From contig CAJFPI010000084.1 of the NCBI GenBank assembly GCA_904398675.1, forward strand, positions 1 through 30,405: a stretch of 30,405 nt of DNA, written 5' to 3'. Origin of the DNA: an uncultured Oscillospiraceae bacterium (GTDB lineage Bacteria > Bacillota > Clostridia > Oscillospirales > Oscillospiraceae). Shown piece after piece: positions 22,828 through 29,543 of this stretch; positions within the stretch are counted from its first letter, which is position 1, and the number at the start of each line of letters is the position of its first letter. A model generated the notes under the pieces. It made no database searches. It saw nothing but the letters and a program-made list of their open reading frames with translations, and was not told the DNA's origin. Both the position numbers and the translations under genes were made by a program.

Positions 22828-24198
22828 TCAGGATGCCTTCTCGCCGGATTCCTGGGTGCTCTTTTTCTCAGGGAACGCCACATTCAGCACCACGGAGATC
22901 AGGCAGGTGGCTGCGATAGGATCGGAGAAGAAGAACTGGATCACGCTGGGCAGCTGCGCCACCGCCTCCGGCATGCTGGAGAGCCCCAGCCCCAGGGCGA
23001 ACGTAACGCTCATAATGAGCACGTTGCGCTCGCTGAACCCGGCCCGGGCCAGCATCTTGATGCCGTTGATGGCGATGGTGCCGAACACGGAAATCACCGC
23101 GCCGCCCAATACACAGTAGGGAACGGCGGAGAACACCGCGCCCAGCTTGGGCAGGAAACCGCAGATCATCAGCACCATGGCGCCGGTGGCGATACAGAAC
23201 TTGTTGACAACACCGGTCATGGTGATAATGCCCACATTCTGACCAAAGGCGGTGTTGGGCAGGGAGTTGAAGATGGCGGCAGTGGTGGAGCCCAGGGCGT
23301 CCGCCAGGATGGCGCCGGAGGTCTCCTCCGCAGTGGCCTCCCGGTCGAAGGCCGCCATGGCCACGCCGGAGGTGCTGCCGATGGTATCAATGCCGGAAAA
23401 GACATACAGCGGGATAAAACTCACAATAGCCGCCACGGAAAAGTCCAGCTCGAAGTACAGCGGACGGGGAACGCTGAAAAAGCTGGCCTCGGCAATGCTC
23501 TGCACATCCACCATGTTCAGCGCCAGGCTGATCAGGTATCCCACGATCAGGCCGATCAGAATAGAGGTGCTCTTGATCAGGCCCTTTCCAAAGCGCTGGA
23601 GCAGGACGATCACCAGCAAAACCGCCGTAGCGATCGCGATGTTCTGGGGGGATCCGTAGTCCGCCGCACCGGCGCCGCCGGCAAAGTAGTTGGCGCCCAC
23701 CTCCAGAAGATCAATGCCGATGGTGACCAGCGTACAGCCGATGACCAGGGGTGGGAAGAGGTGGCGGACCCACTTGTAGAAGAAACCGATGATCACTTCC
23801 GCCAGGCTGCCAACTATGCTGCCGGCCAGCACCGCTCCGATGCCGCCCATGGCAGCCACGCTGGTGGCTGTTGGAACAAAGGCGAAGGATGTTCCCATGA
23901 CGATGGGGAGGTTGCCCCCGATGCGGAAGTGTTTGCCGATGCGGATGGGATAGAGCTGGACAAAGGTGGTCAGGCCGGATACGAACATGGCCGACTGCAT
24001 CATGATGACGATATCCCCATCGCCCAGTCCGCAGGCCGAGGCGATGATCAGGATGGGCGCCAGGTTGCCGGTAAACATGGCAAGGACGTGCTGCAGTCCC
24101 AGGGGAACCGCTGTGCGAAGGCGGGGTCTTCCTTCCAATTGATGGATGAGGATAGCATCCTCTTCCTTGGAGTGCGAAACCTTTTTCTCTGCTTTCAC
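22828..24198 (-). CDS. Xanthine/uracil permease family transporter (NCS2)
   Basis: Nucleobase:cation symporter in the cytoplasmic membrane. The 456-residue product has about 12-14 membrane segments, a charged N-terminus of about 25 residues, LGLQHVLAMFTGNLAPILI (33-51), PIVMGTSFAF (98-107) and the family signature NTAFGQNVGIITMTG with QNVG at 320-323. The pattern is closer to xanthine/urate carriers (PbuX/XanP type) than to UraA, but the exact base cannot be fixed. The start codon is GTG at 24198, nine bases after GGGAGG. It is a single-gene transcript with a long leader and no purine riboswitch motif that I could find. Confidence 0.9.
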   Translation of the reverse strand: MKAEKKVSHSKEEDAILIHQLEGRPRLRTAVPLGLQHVLAMFTGNLAPILIIASACGLGDGDIVIMMQSAMFVSGLTTFVQLYPIRIGKHFRIGGNLPIVMGTSFAFVPTATSVAAMGGIGAVLAGSIVGSLAEVIIGFFYKWVRHLFPPLVIGCTLVTIGIDLLEVGANYFAGGAGAADYGSPQNIAIATAVLLVIVLLQRFGKGLIKSTSILIGLIVGYLISLALNMVDVQSIAEASFFSVPRPLYFELDFSVAAIVSFIPLYVFSGIDTIGSTSGVAMAAFDREATAEETSGAILADALGSTTAAIFNSLPNTAFGQNVGIITMTGVVNKFCIATGAMVLMICGFLPKLGAVFSAVPYCVLGGAVISVFGTIAINGIKMLARAGFSERNVLIMSVTFALGLGLSSMPEAVAQLPSVIQFFFSDPIAATCLISVVLNVAFPEKKSTQESGEKAS

Positions 24199-24510
24199 CG
24201 TAGAAATCCTCCCTCAAATATCTATCCTTTCATGCCAGAATGCGCCCTCTCAAACCCGGCGGATGCCCCGCAATTATGTATAAATCCGGCATGCATCCGC
24301 CCGCCTGCACAGGGCAGCTCCGGCACGATGGCCCTGCCGCCTGCATGCGGCGGCTCCCAGGTCCCCGCATTCCTTCCGGAATCCGAGGATAGCCCGCTGG
24401 CCATCGCATCCTCCAGAGTCTCCGCATCAGCAGCGGGCATCTGGCGGTTTCGGACCGCTCCTCCTTTCATGCGCCCCGTTCATAAGTGTTAAGCTGTTGT
24501 TAATAAGCTA
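24199..24510 (-). other. Long structured 5' leader of the permease gene
   Basis: About 310 nt separate the predicted start site from the GTG codon. On the minus strand there are several possible stems: GGCGGATGC pairing with GCATCCGCC around a 28-nt loop (roughly 24250-24295), CAGGGC with GCCCTG, and GCATGC copies. An 82-codon open frame begins at 24470 after no good ribosome binding site and lacks recognisable similarity. I could not match the purine riboswitch core. What the leader does is unknown. Confidence 0.5.
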
Positions 24511-24517
24511 TTGTTAA
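24487..24517 (-). repeat. TTAACA repeats at the permease start site
   Basis: On the minus strand TTAACA occurs at 24512-24517, 24498-24503 and 24487-24492. Two of these are spaced TTAACA-N5-TTAACA, the arrangement bound by PhoP-type regulators in Bacillus. The first two also form a 14-bp tandem repeat (TAAGCTgTTGTTAA / TAAGCTaTTGTTAA on plus). The position just after the -10 would suit repression. Confidence 0.55.
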
Positions 24518-24545
24518 ATATATCCAATCCGCGCAGGTCTGTCAA
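24517..24545 (-). promoter_or_regulatory. Sigma-A promoter of the permease gene
   Basis: Minus-strand TTGACA (24540-24545) and TATATT (24517-24522) with a 17-bp spacer; predicted start near 24510. Confidence 0.78.
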
Positions 24546-24929
24546 GTCTGTTTTTGTCTATTCATGCGGCGGCGCCAAATACAGAAGGAACCTTTTCTCC
24601 GCAGCAGCCGCTCTTCTCCGCAAAAATTACGATTTGCCGATATCTCCGTCTTTTTACCCCGCCCCATCCCCATAGGGCGCCTGTTTCTGCCCATTCCATT
24701 ATGCTGCGGCAATGCTCCCTCCCGCCCGGCTGTGTGTTCCGCGCGGACATATATCCCCGTTCTTTTTCAGGCTGATCGCATATAATTGCGTTCTATATTC
24801 TATAATTATGATATACCGTCCACGGCGGCCCCGAATGGAATCATATTTTTCTCCTTCATTTCAACACAAAAATCCCGCTTTTCCCGTGCGGGGGCTTTTT
24901 GGCTGCTGCACCGTCTGCAAAGGGGCCTG
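24546..24929. other. Intergenic stretch without a convincing gene, richer in A+T
   Basis: This stretch between two divergent promoters is clearly richer in A and T than the rest, notably 24770-24865. Open frames of 60-100 codons here overlap each other and show no ribosome binding site or family pattern. A hairpin near 24868-24900 is listed separately. I see nothing else that can be named. Confidence 0.5.
24868..24900. terminator. Weak terminator-like hairpin
   Basis: CCCGC and GCGGG form a 5-6 bp stem around a 9-nt loop, flanked by AAAAA and TTTTT, so it could end transcripts on either strand. No gene that it would serve is recognised upstream on the plus strand. Confidence 0.4.
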
Positions 24930-24958
24930 TTGCCAGCGGCCTGCTGCTGTGTTATAAT
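24930..24958 (+). promoter_or_regulatory. Sigma-A promoter of the thioesterase gene
   Basis: TTGCCA (24930-24935) and a perfect TATAAT (24953-24958) with a 17-bp spacer, about 90 bp before the ATG. Confidence 0.72.
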
Positions 24959-25049
24959 TCGTGTTATCAGCAAGCAGCAGTGACCGTCTGGCACAGACAG
25001 CACGGCCAGGCCCGCCGCTCCATTACCCGAAAGAAAGGATCTTTGCTCT

Positions 25050-25463
25050 ATGCCCACATTGGAAGATATCCGCGCCTGCTTTTCCGGCGACCGCTTTGCC
25101 ACGGAGGCTGCCGGCGTAGAAATTCAGGCAGCGGATCCAGGCCATTCGGTCTGCACCATGGCCATCCGCCCCGTCCACCTTAACGCCAACTCCGTCCCCA
25201 TGGGCGGCGCCATCTTTACCCTGGCGGACTTTGCCTTTGCTGTTGCCGCCAACGGTCACAGCACCTCCGTCACCGTCACCCAGCAGGTATCCATCACTTT
25301 CCTCTCCCCCTCCCACGGGAAAACCCTGATTGCCGAGGCCCGCTGCATCAAGGCCGGGCGCACCACCTGCCTCTATGCCGTGGACGTCACCGACGACCTA
25401 GGCGCCCAGATCGCCCATCTCACCGTCAACGGCTACACCATGGCCCCGCGGCCGGAGAAGTAA
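25050..25463 (+). CDS. PaaI-family hotdog-fold thioesterase
   Basis: Hydrolyses an acyl- or aryl-CoA thioester. The 137-residue product is a single hotdog domain of the usual size. The family motif N-x(4)-GG-AIFTLAD-x-AFA-x-A is present near residues 47-68 (ANSVPMGGAIFTLADFAFAVAAN), but the residue before GG is Met where most relatives have His, so the active site may differ. TSVTVTQQVSITFLSPS and GRTTCLYAVDVTDDLG are also typical. AAAGGAT before the ATG is a moderate ribosome binding site. It lies just upstream of a CoA ligase with its own T-box, so it may hydrolyse stalled aryl-CoA; that is inferred from position. Confidence 0.85.
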   Translation: MPTLEDIRACFSGDRFATEAAGVEIQAADPGHSVCTMAIRPVHLNANSVPMGGAIFTLADFAFAVAANGHSTSVTVTQQVSITFLSPSHGKTLIAEARCIKAGRTTCLYAVDVTDDLGAQIAHLTVNGYTMAPRPEK

Positions 25464-25486
25464 GAAAAAGAATCTGAAAATACTTC

Positions 25487-25515
25487 TTGACTTTAGCACT
25501 TAAAAGTGATAGAGT
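25487..25515 (+). promoter_or_regulatory. Promoter of the Tyr-type T-box transcript
   Basis: TTGACT (25487-25492) and TAGAGT (25510-25515) with a 17-bp spacer. The sequence around it is closely similar to the promoter of the second T-box at 29123-29151, including AAGTGATA just before or in the -10. Confidence 0.72.
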
Positions 25516-25521
25516 GTACTC

Positions 25522-25794
25522 CGTTGATACCAAACGCGGTGACGGAGACAAGTAGGGACCCTGTCCCCTTTCAGAGACCTGCCGGACGGTGCAAGGCAGG
25601 AGGGGCCCGGTTTTGAATACCCTCCCGAGCGGCCCGCTGAACGGAGCAGCGCTCCCACTAGGCGGCGACGGGTGCGCCCGGTACAGCGCTGGGGCCTCAC
25701 GGGGCCCGACGAGGCTGCGAAAGCAGTAAACTGAGGTGGTACCGCGGGAGATTCTCGCCCTCTGCAGGCAAATTGCCTGCAGAGGGCGTTTTTC
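25522..25794 (+). promoter_or_regulatory. T-box riboswitch, tyrosine type, before the CoA ligase and symporter genes
   Basis: Leader of about 270 nt with the elements of a canonical T-box in order: GACGGAGACAAGTAGG at the base of Stem I, CAGAGACCTGCCGG distal region, a specifier at 25618-25620 reading TAC followed by CCTCCCGAGC, a Stem II/pseudoknot region, the T-box motif AGGTGGTACCGCG (25734-25746) and a terminator. The bulge TGGT pairs with ACCA, that is discriminator A73, as tRNA-Tyr has. The codon was placed by alignment on CCGAGC with the Asn and Phe T-boxes of this window. Uncharged tRNA-Tyr would therefore switch on the ligase and symporter. Confidence 0.92.
25756..25794 (+). terminator. 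Regulated terminator of the Tyr T-box
   Basis: A 14-bp stem CGCCCTCTGCAGGC with a five-base loop and perfect complement, followed by TTTTTCATTTTT. Confidence 0.92.
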
Positions 25795-25849
25795 ATTTTT
25801 CCTATTTTCCGGCGGGCCGGCAGAGAGAAGAAGAAAGGAAGAGACGACT

Positions 25850-27487
25850 ATGGTTATCACAGAGCTGTTGGAGCGCAACGCCCGGCTGTACCGGGACGAG
25901 ATCGCCCTGGTGGAGATCAACCCCTCCGAGGAGCGGGACAGCGCCGTCACCTGGCGGGAGTTCAGCCTCATTGAGCGCAACCGCCCCGACGCCCCCTACC
26001 GTCGGGAGATCACCTGGAGCCATTTTGATAAAAAGGCCAACCGGTTTGCAAACCTCCTCCTCAGCCGCGGGCTCAAGCGGGGGAGCAAGGTGGGGATCCT
26101 GCTGATGAACTGCCTGGAGTGGCTGCCCATCTACTTCGGCATCCTGAAGGCGGGCTGCCTGGCGGTGCCGCTGAATTTCCGCTACTCCAGCGACGAGATC
26201 CAGTACTGCCTGGATCTGGCGGACGTGGAGGCGCTGGTGTTCGGGCCGGAGTTTGTGGACCGGCTGGATCCCATCCTCCCCGCCATTGGCCGGGTGCGGA
26301 TGATGTTCTATGTGGGCAAGCAGGTCCCCCCCTTCGCCGAGAGCTACAGCGACCTGATGCGCTACTGCTCCTGGGAGGCGCCGCCGGTCCATCTGGAGCC
26401 CTCCGACCACGCCGCCATCTACTTCTCCTCCGGTACCACCGGCTTTCCCAAGGCCATTCTGCATAACCACAAGGCCCTTTTCTCCTCCTGCCTCACCGAG
26501 CAGCACCACCACGGCCAGACCCGTGACGATGTGTTTTTGTGCATCCCGCCCCTGTACCACACCGGCGCCAAGATGCACTGGTTCGGCTCCCTCATCAGCG
26601 GCAGCCGGGCGGTTTTGCTGCGGGGCGTGTCCCCGGAGTGGATCCTCCGGGCCATTACTGAGGAGAAGTGCACCATCGTCTGGCTGCTGGTGCCCTGGGC
26701 TCAGGACATCCTGGACGCTATCGAGAGCGGGCGGATCAATCTGAACGACTACTATCTGGACCAGTGGCGGCTGATGCACATCGGCGCCCAGCCGGTGCCC
26801 CCCAGCCTGATCCACCGGTGGAAGAAGTTCTTCCCCCACCACAAGTACGACACCAATTACGGTCTCTCCGAGTCCCTGGGGCCGGGCTGTGTCCATCTGG
26901 GCGTGGAGAACATCCACAAGGTGGGCGCCATCGGCAGGCCCGGCTATCTCTGGGACGCCCGGATTGTGGACGAGCGGGGCGAGGACGTCCCCCAGGGCCA
27001 GGTGGGCGAGCTGGCGGTCAAGGGTCCCGGCGTCATGCTCTGCTACTACAAAAACCCGGCTGCCACCGAGGAGATCCTCCGGGGCGACTGGCTCTTCACC
27101 GGCGACATGGCCCGGCAGGACGAGGACGGGTTTCTCTATCTGGTGGACCGGAAGAAGGACGTGATCATCTCCGGCGGCGAGAACCTCTATCCGGTGCAGA
27201 TCGAGGACTTCCTCCGCCAAAACGACAAGATCAAGGATGTGGCGGTGATCGGCCTGCCTGACCACCGCCTGGGGGAGATCGCCGCGGCCATCATCGAGCT
27301 GAAGGACGGCGCCGCCTGTACTGAGGAGGAGATCAACGCCTTCTGCAAGGAGCTGCCCCGGTATAAGCGGCCCCGGAAAATCATCTTTGACAAGGTCCCC
27401 CGCAACCCCACCGGCAAGATCGAAAAGCCCGTGCTGCGGGAGAAGTACTGCGCCGGACGGCTGGTAGAGGTCCAGACCACCCATTGA
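25850..27487 (+). CDS. AMP-forming acyl/aryl-CoA ligase
   Basis: Class I adenylate-forming enzyme: carboxylic acid plus ATP gives acyl-AMP, then the CoA thioester. The 545-residue product has the full motif set: P-loop YFSSGTTGFPK (191-201), A5 YGLSES (337-342), TGDM (417-420), DRKKD hinge (433-437), SGGENLYP (441-448) and the C-terminal catalytic Lys523 in NPTGK. It lacks the short PaaK architecture (about 430 residues), so it is not a classical phenylacetate-CoA ligase. The start at 25850 follows AAAGGAAGAG; the upstream open frame lies in the T-box terminator. The Tyr T-box, the symporter 40 bp downstream and iorA suggest an aryl acid such as 4-hydroxyphenylacetate or phenylacetate as substrate. 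Family is certain; substrate is inferred. Confidence 0.9.
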   Translation: MVITELLERNARLYRDEIALVEINPSEERDSAVTWREFSLIERNRPDAPYRREITWSHFDKKANRFANLLLSRGLKRGSKVGILLMNCLEWLPIYFGILKAGCLAVPLNFRYSSDEIQYCLDLADVEALVFGPEFVDRLDPILPAIGRVRMMFYVGKQVPPFAESYSDLMRYCSWEAPPVHLEPSDHAAIYFSSGTTGFPKAILHNHKALFSSCLTEQHHHGQTRDDVFLCIPPLYHTGAKMHWFGSLISGSRAVLLRGVSPEWILRAITEEKCTIVWLLVPWAQDILDAIESGRINLNDYYLDQWRLMHIGAQPVPPSLIHRWKKFFPHHKYDTNYGLSESLGPGCVHLGVENIHKVGAIGRPGYLWDARIVDERGEDVPQGQVGELAVKGPGVMLCYYKNPAATEEILRGDWLFTGDMARQDEDGFLYLVDRKKDVIISGGENLYPVQIEDFLRQNDKIKDVAVIGLPDHRLGEIAAAIIELKDGAACTEEEINAFCKELPRYKRPRKIIFDKVPRNPTGKIEKPVLREKYCAGRLVEVQTTH

Positions 27488-27527
27488 GAGCGGGCCTGCG
27501 GCCCTGAGACAATAAAGGAGATCCCCT

Positions 27528-29093
27528 ATGACTGATATGATCATCAAACTGTCCATGCTGCTGGTGTTCTTTGCCGTGATGATCGGCATCGGCCTCTACT
27601 GCCGCCGCCACACCACTGACGTCAGCGGCTTTGTTCTGGGAGGCCGGTCCGTGGGGCCGTGGCTCACCGCCTTCGCCTACGGCACCAGCTACTTCTCCGC
27701 CGTGGTCTTTGTGGGCTACGCCGGGCAGTTCGGCTGGAAATACGGCATCGCCGCCACCTGGGCGGGCCTGGGCAACGCCTTTCTCGGCAGCCTTCTGGCC
27801 TGGGCGGTGCTGGGCCGGCGGACCAGGGTCATGACCCAGCACCTGGACAGCGCCACCATGCCGGAGTTTTTCGGCAAGCGCTTTCAGAGCAGATCGCTGA
27901 AACTGGCAGCCTCCGTCATCATCTTCATCTTCCTCATCCCCTACACCGCCAGCCTGTACAACGGCCTGAGCCGCCTGTTCGGCATGGCCTTTGACATCGA
28001 CTACAGCGTATGCGTCATTGTTATGGCGGTTCTCACCGGCATCTATGTCATCGCCGGCGGCTACATGGCCACCGCCATCAACGACTTCATTCAGGGCATC
28101 ATCATGCTGGTGGGCATCGTGGCGGTGATCGCTGCGGTGCTGAAATCCCACGGCGGCTTTCTCGCCGCCCTGGACGGCCTGGGGCAGGTGTCCGACCCCG
28201 CTGTGTCCACCACCCCCGGCGTCTTCGCCTCCTTCTTCGGCCCCGATCCGGCGGGCCTTCTGGGTGTGGTGCTGCTCACCAGCCTGGGCACCTGGGGCCT
28301 CCCCCAGATGGTGCAGAAGTTCTACGCCATCAAAAGCGAGAAGTCCATCAACACCGGCATGGTGATCTCCACCGCCTTTGCCGTCATCGTCTCCGGGGGC
28401 TGCTACTTCCTGGGCGGTTTCGGCCGGCTCTACTCCGGCCAGATCGATGTGGCCGCCGACGGCTACGACGCCATCATCCCCACCATGCTCTCCGGCCTTC
28501 CCACCGTGCTCATCGCGGTGGTGGTGATCCTGGTGCTCTCCGCCTCCATGTCCACCCTCTCCTCCCTGGTGCTGGCCTCCAGCTCCACGCTGACGCTGGA
28601 TTTTCTCAAGGACAATGTCATCAAGGACATGGACGAAAAGCGGCAGGTCCGCTGGATGCGCGGCCTCGTGGTGGTGTTTATTGCCATCAGCGTGGTGCTG
28701 GCCATTATCCAGTATAAATCCAACGTCACCTTCATCGCCCAGCTCATGGGCATCAGCTGGGGCGCCCTGGCCGGCGCGTTTCTGGCCCCCTTCCTCTACG
28801 GTCTCTACTGGAAACGGACCACCAAGGCAGCCTGCGCCGCAAGCTTTCTCTTCTCCACCGTGGTGATGCTGGCCAATATTTTCCTGGCCGACTACTTCCC
28901 GTCCATCCTCCAGTCCTCCATCAACTGCGGCGCCTTCTGCATGCTGGCGGGCCTTGTGATCGTCCCGGCGGTAAGCCTTCTCACCAGGGCTCCCGCCAAG
29001 GATCAGGTGGAGCAGATCTTCTCCTGCTACGAGCGCACGGTGACCGTCACGGTGAAGGACTCCATCGGGCTGCCCAAGGCGGAAAAATCCTGA
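27528..29093 (+). CDS. Sodium:solute symporter (SSS family)
   Basis: Sodium-coupled importer in the cytoplasmic membrane. The 521-residue product has about 13 membrane segments. SSS features are visible: GRSVGPWLTAFAYGTSYFSAVVFVG near 39-63, an unusual run of aromatic and small residues in the first helices, GGYMATAINDFIQGIIM near 179-195 (SSS signature), and GTWGLPQMVQKFYAIKS near 254-270. AAAGGAG precedes the ATG at 27528. It follows the ligase gene after 40 bp with only a small hairpin between, so it should share the Tyr T-box transcript. An arylacetate or related organic acid is the likely substrate, by context only. It could also be an amino acid carrier. Confidence 0.9.
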   Translation: MTDMIIKLSMLLVFFAVMIGIGLYCRRHTTDVSGFVLGGRSVGPWLTAFAYGTSYFSAVVFVGYAGQFGWKYGIAATWAGLGNAFLGSLLAWAVLGRRTRVMTQHLDSATMPEFFGKRFQSRSLKLAASVIIFIFLIPYTASLYNGLSRLFGMAFDIDYSVCVIVMAVLTGIYVIAGGYMATAINDFIQGIIMLVGIVAVIAAVLKSHGGFLAALDGLGQVSDPAVSTTPGVFASFFGPDPAGLLGVVLLTSLGTWGLPQMVQKFYAIKSEKSINTGMVISTAFAVIVSGGCYFLGGFGRLYSGQIDVAADGYDAIIPTMLSGLPTVLIAVVVILVLSASMSTLSSLVLASSSTLTLDFLKDNVIKDMDEKRQVRWMRGLVVVFIAISVVLAIIQYKSNVTFIAQLMGISWGALAGAFLAPFLYGLYWKRTTKAACAASFLFSTVVMLANIFLADYFPSILQSSINCGAFCMLAGLVIVPAVSLLTRAPAKDQVEQIFSCYERTVTVTVKDSIGLPKAEKS

Positions 29094-29122
29094 CACCTGC
29101 GGAAAATTTCCTGGAAAACCCA

Positions 29123-29151
29123 TTGACTTTAATATGTAGAAGTGATAAAGT
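29123..29151 (+). promoter_or_regulatory. Promoter of the Phe-type T-box transcript
   Basis: TTGACT (29123-29128) and TAAAGT (29146-29151) with a 17-bp spacer, matching the layout of the promoter at 25487-25515. It lies 30 bp after the symporter stop codon. Confidence 0.72.
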
Positions 29152-29157
29152 GAATAC

Positions 29158-29432
29158 ATATTGATGCAATAGCCAACGCGATGACGGAGCCAAGTAGGCG
29201 TCAGCTGTTCCCTCTCAGAGACCTGCCGGTGGGTGCGAGGCAGGCGGGAGGCCGGCGTCAAATTCCCTCCCGAGCGGCCTGCCGAACCAGATGCAGTAAG
29301 CAGCGACGGGGGACGCCCGATACAGCGTCTGGGGTATGTTCGTATCCCATGAGGCCGCCAGGGGCGGCAAACTGAGGTGGTACCACGGGAATTTCTCGTC
29401 CTCTGCAATGTTTTGCAGAGGACGAGTTTTTT
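29158..29432 (+). promoter_or_regulatory. T-box riboswitch, phenylalanine type, before iorA
   Basis: A second leader homologous to the one at 25522-25794: GACGGAGCCAAGTAGG, CAGAGACCTGCCGG, a specifier at 29263-29265 reading TTC followed by CCTCCCGAGC, CGACGGGGGACGCCCGATACAGCG pseudoknot region, the T-box motif AGGTGGTACCACG (29375-29387) and a terminator. The bulge TGGT matches discriminator A73, as in tRNA-Phe. The motif reads ACCACG where the usual is ACCGCG. Uncharged tRNA-Phe would switch on iorA. The codon assignment comes from alignment with the other two T-boxes. Confidence 0.91.
29395..29432 (+). terminator. Regulated terminator of the Phe T-box
   Basis: A 14-bp stem CTCGTCCTCTGCAA with loop TGTT and perfect complement, followed by TTTTTTACTT. 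Confidence 0.93.
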
Positions 29433-29543
29433 ACTTCCCGCGCCCTTTTAAATGCAAAATCTCAGGAACCTGTGAGAATATGAGAGACCGCCGTCCCCCG
29501 GCTGCGGCTGGGCAGAGGGCGGAGGACAAGGAGGATGTTACCC

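Noticed and set aside
24222..24470. An 82-codon frame in the permease leader, perhaps a leader peptide
   Set aside because: No ribosome binding site before its ATG, no similarity to known families and no run of regulatory codons. Kept as part of the leader description only.
22261..24492. A 743-codon open frame on the plus strand running from the phosphatase gene across the terminator and opposite the permease gene
   Set aside because: It changes from a hisK out-of-frame shadow to an antisense shadow, crosses a strong terminator and has no recognisable domain.
24199..24510. Purine (guanine/adenine) riboswitch before the permease gene
   Set aside because: The conserved core with the TATA-NGG and GTNTCTACC strings was not found.
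25736..25849. N-terminal extension of the CoA ligase
   Set aside because: The codons lie in the antiterminator/terminator of the T-box; the start at 25850 has a ribosome binding site and the family N-terminus.
27381..29408. A 675-codon open frame on the minus strand opposite the symporter and Phe T-box
   Set aside because: Composition is dominated by Gly, His, Gln and Glu, as is usual opposite a hydrophobic GC-rich gene; no start signal.
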